A stretch of DNA of 12,801 nt from Anaerolineales bacterium UBA3905 (GTDB lineage: Bacteria; Chloroflexota; Anaerolineae; Caldilineales; Caldilineaceae), in the NCBI GenBank assembly GCA_002391565.1, contig DGFH01000304.1, positions 1 to 12,801 on the forward strand. Direction: 5' to 3'. Positions 6,014 to 12,801 of the stretch are shown one piece after another. Under the pieces are notes generated by a model. That model ran no database searches, had not been told where the DNA came from, and saw nothing but the letters and a program-made list of their open reading frames with translations. How positions within the stretch are numbered: the first letter of the stretch is position 1; every line of letters begins with the position of its first letter. The position numbers and the translations under genes were made by a program.

Positions 6014-7051
6014 TCACTGTGGTTTTACAGAGAGCGGGGGCGCGGCGGATTGCGTTGTGCGGTTACGACCATTGCGCACCCACAGGATGCCGCCGGGGAC
6101 GCTTACAATGTAACCGATGAACTGTTGCAAGAGACCGACTGCCGTGCCGAGTTCGTATCCGGCGCCCATAAACAGAAATAGCCCGGCAAAGGAAACCTGA
6201 CGTACGCCCAGTCCCCCCGGCGAGAGCGGCACCACGATCAGCGCAAAGACGATGATCGGGTTGATGACAAGCACCTCTAGCAGCGAAATGCTCCCCGGCT
6301 GAATTGCCTGAGCGATCAACCAGATGTTGATGCTGGTGAGGAGTACGATCACCGTGCTGCCAGCAGCCGTCCACAGGAGCGCGCCCGGATGGTCGCGGTA
6401 GACATCGAAGGCGGCGGCCAGTTTTTCCCAAAGCGGCAGCGTGCGGGCGCTGAAGGGGAGCACAGCCAGCAACCGCTCCATCAGGCGTTTGAGACGACGG
6501 CTCAATAAGGTGGCGACGATAACGAGCAGGGTGAACGCTGCCGCAGCACTGCCAAGTGCGGCAAAGCGCATAAAGAGTGCACCTTCGGGCGAGAAGGGCT
6601 GGCCGTCTGGTTTGCCCCAGATCAGTACAGCATTAGAGAAGACGGCGGCAAAGAGCATGAAGATCATCAGGCCAATGAAGCGGTCGATCATCACGCTGGC
6701 GGCGGCGTCGGCCTTGCGTCGCGTATCGACAGCCACGGCGTAGCCGCGCATCACATCGCCGCCAACCTGCGCCGGGAGAAAGTTGTTGAAGAACTCGGCC
6801 ATCCACTGGTAGGCGAGTAAGCGCGAGCGAGGGAGAGCGATGCCAGCTGCGCGCAGCAGCACACCCCACTTCAAACCGCTGACGGCGACGGCCAGCGCAT
6901 AGCAACCGGCGCCAAGCAGCAGCAATAGCTTGTTGGCGTGGACAATCTGCCACCACAGCGCCGCTGGGTCGGGCAGTTTCATCACCAGCCAGGCCAGCAA
7001 CCCGATGGCAATGAAGAGTTTCAGGAGGTCGAGCAGTCGAGCTTTGGACAT
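6014..7051 (-). CDS. Flippase-like integral membrane protein (UPF0104/AglD-MprF type)
   Basis: The 345-residue protein has about eight hydrophobic segments (near 8-24, 42-60, 124-146, 163-183, 226-248, 261-276, 285-297 and 302-324). It matches the lysylphosphatidylglycerol synthase transmembrane (flippase-like) family. Conserved blocks are FFNNFLPAQVGGDVMRGY (87-104), VMIDRFIGL (120-128), PLSPGGLGVRQ (275-285) and LLQQFIGYIVSVPGG (308-321). It lacks the cytosolic aminoacyl-transferase domain of full MprF. In related short proteins the membrane part is thought to move or support transfer of lipid-linked groups. The adjacent upstream glycosyltransferase suggests a glycolipid or polyprenyl-glycan substrate, which is inference. 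The ATG at 7051 has no good Shine-Dalgarno; the 69-bp gap upstream holds a direct and inverted repeat. Confidence 0.9.
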   Translation of the reverse strand: MSKARLLDLLKLFIAIGLLAWLVMKLPDPAALWWQIVHANKLLLLLGAGCYALAVAVSGLKWGVLLRAAGIALPRSRLLAYQWMAEFFNNFLPAQVGGDVMRGYAVAVDTRRKADAAASVMIDRFIGLMIFMLFAAVFSNAVLIWGKPDGQPFSPEGALFMRFAALGSAAAAFTLLVIVATLLSRRLKRLMERLLAVLPFSARTLPLWEKLAAAFDVYRDHPGALLWTAAGSTVIVLLTSINIWLIAQAIQPGSISLLEVLVINPIIVFALIVVPLSPGGLGVRQVSFAGLFLFMGAGYELGTAVGLLQQFIGYIVSVPGGILWVRNGRNRTTQSAAPPLSVKPQ

Positions 7052-7061
7052 AGAGTAGAAA

Positions 7062-7104
7062 GTCAGGCGTCAGGCGTCACGGGTTAAATGCACGGCGCCT
7101 GACG
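7062..7104. repeat. GTCAGGC direct repeat with inverted copy, glycosyltransferase-flippase gap
   Basis: GTCAGGC occurs twice in tandem (7062-7075) and continues into GTCAC. CGTCAGGCG (7068-7076) has its exact reverse complement at 7096-7104 (CGCCTGACG), giving a 9-bp stem with a 19-nt loop. No T-run follows on either strand, so it is not a standard terminator. It may be a small interspersed repeat or a processing or stabilising hairpin between the two genes. Confidence 0.7.
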
Positions 7105-7120
7105 TGTGACATGTTGCGCC

Positions 7121-8098
<978 letters not shown>

Positions 8099-8122
8099 AA
8101 AGAAAAAGATTCCTCGCTCTGA

Positions 8123-8143
8123 AATCTCTTAATCTCCAATCTC
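8123..8143. repeat. AATCTC triplicate in the mutS2-glycosyltransferase gap
   Basis: AATCTC occurs at 8123-8128, 8131-8136 and 8138-8143 (GAGATT three times on the minus strand, 7-8 bp apart). The 82-bp gap (8099-8180) holds no gene. Spacing of this kind could arise by slippage; regulator binding is possible but unsupported. Confidence 0.7.
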
Positions 8144-8180
8144 GATCACGGACGAGACTCAAGCAAAGAGACGGGAGATG

Positions 8181-10622
<2,442 letters not shown>

Positions 10623-10692
10623 AAAAGTTGTCTAGCCTCAAGCACTACGCAGGCATTGCGCCACACCTACCGCTGCGGTGCATGCGATCCCG

Positions 10693-10736
10693 ATGTGAAG
10701 TCCGAACGACGCACCGGCGCCCCACTGCGTTCACAT
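10693..10736. promoter_or_regulatory. Inverted repeat in the mutS2 leader
   Basis: ATGTGAA (10693-10699) and TTCACAT (10730-10736) are exact reverse complements 30 bp apart. An alternative pairing of GAACG (10704-10708) with CGTTC (10728-10732) overlaps the right arm. It lies between the predicted mutS2 start of transcription and the mutS2 ATG, so it could fold in the leader RNA or bind a repressor; which of these is unknown. Confidence 0.35.
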
Positions 10737-10773
10737 TGGCCGAATCATGACGCCGACCGCGGACGTAACGGCT

Positions 10774-10803
10774 ATCATATCACAGGCAGCGATCTGGCAA
10801 CAA
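10774..10803 (-). promoter_or_regulatory. mutS2: Possible promoter of mutS2 and the minus-strand block
   Basis: On the minus strand there is a -35 TTGTTG (10803-10798), an 18-bp spacer, and an extended -10 TGA-TATGAT (10782-10774; five of six consensus bases plus the TG). Transcription would start near 10767, giving a leader of about 145 nt. The call rests on sequence pattern only. Confidence 0.4.
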
Positions 10804-10840
10804 AGCTATGACAAAGCACCTGCAGCGAATTGCACCTGGA

Positions 10841-10870
10841 TTGCTCAATCGCATACGCCCTGGCTATAAT
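10841..10870 (+). promoter_or_regulatory. Promoter of the ABC exporter genes, probably leaderless
   Basis: A perfect -10 TATAAT (10865-10870) stands 18 bp after a weak -35 TTGCTC (10841-10846). Only six bases separate the -10 from the ATG at 10877, so transcription should start at or within a base or two of that ATG. No Shine-Dalgarno lies upstream of the ATG, as expected for a leaderless mRNA. Confidence 0.55.
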
Positions 10871-10876
10871 CCAGTC

Positions 10877-11821
10877 ATGTCGCCCCATTCATCATCGGTC
10901 GCACCAACCGCCATTAGCCTGGAGAATGTCGTCAAGCAGTACGGCCGTCACGTTGCCGTCACCGATTTGAGCCTGACGGTGGCGACAGGCGAGGTGATCG
11001 GCTTTCTTGGACCGAACGGCGCGGGCAAGACAACCACGATCCGTCTGCTGCTCGGCTTTTTGCGTCCCACGCGTGGAGTCGTGCGCTTGCTAGGTCACGA
11101 CATGGCTGACCCAATGGCGGCCATGGCGGCGCGGCGGCAACTGGGTTTTGTGCCCGATGTCGCCGGGCTGGACGGCGCCGCCACGGGGCAACAGTTGCTC
11201 GACGAGCTGGCCCGCCTTCAGCGCCAGCCGCCGCTTGACCGGGCGCAGCTTTTGGCGGCGCTTGAGGTGCGCGACCAGGATTTGCGCCGTCCGATGGGGC
11301 GTCTCTCGCGCGGTGTGCGCCAGAAGATCAACATCGTGCAGGGGCTGCAACACCGCCCGGACTTGCTCATTCTGGACGAGCCGACTGAGGGGTTGGATCC
11401 GCTGGCAAAGCGGGCGCTCTTTGATCTGTTGCGCGCCGCGCAGGTGCGCGGCGCCACGATCTTCTTTTCTTCGCACGTGCTGAGCGAGGTGGAGGAACTG
11501 TGCGACCGCGTGGCGTTGATCCGCAGCGGGCGGCTGGCGGCAGTCGCGCGCATCGACGACCTGCGCGCCCACATGCAGCGCCGTGTGACGATGCGGCTGA
11601 CGGGTGATGGCGCTGGCGTCGCGGATCAACTGGCAGTGTTGCCCGACGTCAGCGGTGTGACGACTGGCGACAACCAATCCTGGCGCTTCCTGACTGGCGA
11701 TCTGCCGGCCACGCTGCGGCTGCTGGCGACATTGCCGGTGGCCGATGTCACCATCGAACCGCCGTCGCTGGAGGATGTCTTCCTGCGTTATTATCGATCG
11801 GAGCGTCCGTCCGATGAATGA
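10877..11821 (+). CDS. ABC-2 type transporter, ATP-binding subunit
   Basis: The 314-residue product is the cytoplasmic ATPase of an exporter pair. Walker A is GPNGAGKTT (45-53), the signature is LSRGVRQK (143-150, a variant of LSGGQ), Walker B is LLILDEPTEGLDP (163-175), and the H-loop histidine is H200 (SSHVLSE). A C-terminal extension from about 235 to 314, ending in SLEDVFLRYY, is usual for DrrA/NatA-like ABC-2 ATPases. I chose the ATG at 10877 because it directly follows a TATAAT promoter and places the ABC fold at about residue 12. The in-frame ATG at 10808 would add 23 residues without family support and lies upstream of that promoter. The gene overlaps the permease gene by 8 bp. The substrate cannot be told; drug, lipid or ion export are all possible for the family. 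Confidence 0.93.
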   Translation: MSPHSSSVAPTAISLENVVKQYGRHVAVTDLSLTVATGEVIGFLGPNGAGKTTTIRLLLGFLRPTRGVVRLLGHDMADPMAAMAARRQLGFVPDVAGLDGAATGQQLLDELARLQRQPPLDRAQLLAALEVRDQDLRRPMGRLSRGVRQKINIVQGLQHRPDLLILDEPTEGLDPLAKRALFDLLRAAQVRGATIFFSSHVLSEVEELCDRVALIRSGRLAAVARIDDLRAHMQRRVTMRLTGDGAGVADQLAVLPDVSGVTTGDNQSWRFLTGDLPATLRLLATLPVADVTIEPPSLEDVFLRYYRSERPSDE

Positions 11822-12641
11822 ACTGCGGCTTGATCTGAGCAGCGTTGGGCTGATCTGCGTGGCTACGCTGCGTCGCAAACGCTGGTCGCTGTGGTGGTTT
11901 GCGTTGTCCGTAGCGGCTTTTCACTGGCTGGTGGCAGTCAGCTTTCCGGCTATCGGCGGCATGGAGGCGGTGACCAGCGTTGTGCGCACCTTCCCGGCGG
12001 AGCTGCGCACCTTGCTCAAGCTGGCGCCCAACCTGCAGGCTGGCTTTGGCGTGCAGGATTACCTGGCCTTCACCTGGATGCATCCACTCTTCATTGGGTT
12101 AGGAGCAGCTTTTGTCGTCGCCCGCGCCACGGATGCGCTCGCCGGCGAGATCGAACGCGGCGCTATCCATTTGGTGCTGAGCCGGCCCCTGCGTCGCTGG
12201 AGTTTCGTGTTGGGCAAGGTATTGGAGATGGCGGCGGGCGCCGGCGTGATTGCGCTGGCAGGTTGGCTCGGGCTGGCGCTCGGCGTGCAGACGTTGCCCT
12301 ACGCGCTGCCGCTCGGCAACTATCTGCTGGCGGCGCTGATGGCCTGGCTGATCTTTGCGGCGTTGGGCGGCGGCGCGTTCCTGATCGCCAGTTTCTTCAG
12401 CCGCACGTCACCCGCCGGCGGGCTTGCCGTCGCCTGGACATTGCTCGCCTTCGTGCTCGACGTGATCCCCGCTGTCGCCAATTCACCGGTCGGCTGGCTC
12501 AACCCGTGGCACGCCTACTTCCCCCAAGAAATCGTGGCGACAGGGCGCCTCGATCCGGTGGGCGTCGGTGTGCTGATCGGCTGGCTGGTGGGCGGTGTGG
12601 CGGGCGCGATCTGGGTTTTTGGGCGGCGCGATCTGGCGTAG
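11814..12641 (+). CDS. ABC-2 type transporter, permease subunit
   Basis: The 275-residue integral membrane partner of the preceding ATPase has about six hydrophobic segments (near 25-45, 88-104, 139-157, 170-192, 203-222 and 249-270). The segment ALAGEIERGAIHLVLSRPLR (108-127), followed by LGK, is the characteristic amphipathic coupling region of ABC-2 permeases. The ATG at 11814 lies within the last codons of the ATPase gene (8-bp overlap), with GGAG (11800-11803) 10 bp upstream, so translation is probably coupled. Longer upstream frames run into the ATPase gene and add no membrane sequence. It ends in RRDLA, a common ending in this family. No third component or neighbouring regulator is seen. 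Confidence 0.9.
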   Translation: MNELRLDLSSVGLICVATLRRKRWSLWWFALSVAAFHWLVAVSFPAIGGMEAVTSVVRTFPAELRTLLKLAPNLQAGFGVQDYLAFTWMHPLFIGLGAAFVVARATDALAGEIERGAIHLVLSRPLRRWSFVLGKVLEMAAGAGVIALAGWLGLALGVQTLPYALPLGNYLLAALMAWLIFAALGGGAFLIASFFSRTSPAGGLAVAWTLLAFVLDVIPAVANSPVGWLNPWHAYFPQEIVATGRLDPVGVGVLIGWLVGGVAGAIWVFGRRDLA

Positions 12642-12801
12642 TGCAGCTGGTCATTTACTGACCGCCAGGTTAACTGTTTATCTCTCCGGAAGTTCCAAAG
12701 CTTCCGGGAAGATTGCGAGCAATACCGCGTGACAACCTGGAAATCGATATCATGGCCGCACAACCTGGCGCGGCCCGGTCGATCTTGAGGCATGGCTTGT
12801 G
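12642..12801. other. Gene-free right edge with a hairpin repeat
   Basis: No gene is supported here. CCGGAAG (12686-12692) and CTTCCGG (12701-12707) form a 7-bp stem with an 8-nt loop. No T-run follows on either strand, so terminator function is doubtful. The 15-bp word AAAGCTTCCGGGAAG (12697-12711) also occurs at 2280-2294. A weak 5-bp hairpin, GGTCA/TGACC, lies at 12649-12663. Confidence 0.6.

Noticed and set aside
10808..10876. ATG at 10808 as the ABC ATPase start
   Set aside because: It lies upstream of the TATAAT promoter, has no ribosome site, and the added 23 residues are not part of the ABC fold.
12686..12708. Terminator for the ABC operon
   Set aside because: A stem is present, but it is only 7 bp and no T-run follows on either strand.
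12515..12793. Minus-strand frame of 92 codons at the right edge
   Set aside because: Nearly half of it is the antisense of the permease gene, and no conserved motif or ribosome site was seen.

Overview
This is a high-G+C bacterial chromosomal window carrying eight intact protein genes, one small non-coding repeat array and several short intergenic repeats. No phage, transposase, CRISPR, tRNA or rRNA gene is visible. The gene content (MutS2, a secreted subtilase with a 'LYLPMVNR' segment before its C-terminal domain, a MoaB, ABC-2 transport) and the style of the intergenic repeats suggest a Chloroflexota bacterium, perhaps Anaerolineae or Caldilineae. That placement is an inference, not a proof.

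Layout. Positions 1-739 hold no convincing gene. They contain a tandem array of about 94-95 bp units, each with two perfect 8-bp hairpins, preceded by degenerate copies. A plus-strand FAD-dependent oxidoreductase of the CrtI/PYROXD2 type follows (855-2273), with a promoter-like sequence just after the array. It converges on a long minus-strand block. Between the two lie a strong hairpin with a T-run on the minus strand, a possible 18-codon gene tail ending 7 bp before that hairpin, and a 16-bp tandem duplication.

The minus-strand block reads, in transcription order: mutS2 (10622-8181), a GT2 glycosyltransferase (8098-7121), a flippase-like membrane protein (7051-6014), an HD-domain phosphohydrolase (5985-5299), a secreted S8 serine peptidase (5295-2923) and moaB (2923-2414). 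The last three are very tightly packed. The ribosome-binding sites of the peptidase and moaB lie inside the last codons of the gene before, and peptidase and moaB share one base (TGATG). The glycosyltransferase and flippase plausibly work together on a lipid-linked glycan. MutS2 may share transcripts with them, but the 82-bp and 69-bp gaps on either side of the glycosyltransferase gene carry short repeats and could hold promoters.

A divergent intergenic region (10623-10876) separates mutS2 from a plus-strand ABC exporter pair: an ATPase (10877-11821) and an ABC-2 permease (11814-12641), which overlap by 8 bp. A near-perfect promoter sits so close to the ATPase ATG that its mRNA may be leaderless. 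The last 160 bp hold no gene, but contain a hairpin sharing a 15-bp word with the terminator at 2283-2314.

The most unusual element is the twin-hairpin array at the left edge. The rest is mostly recognisable housekeeping and envelope genes in an uncommon arrangement.
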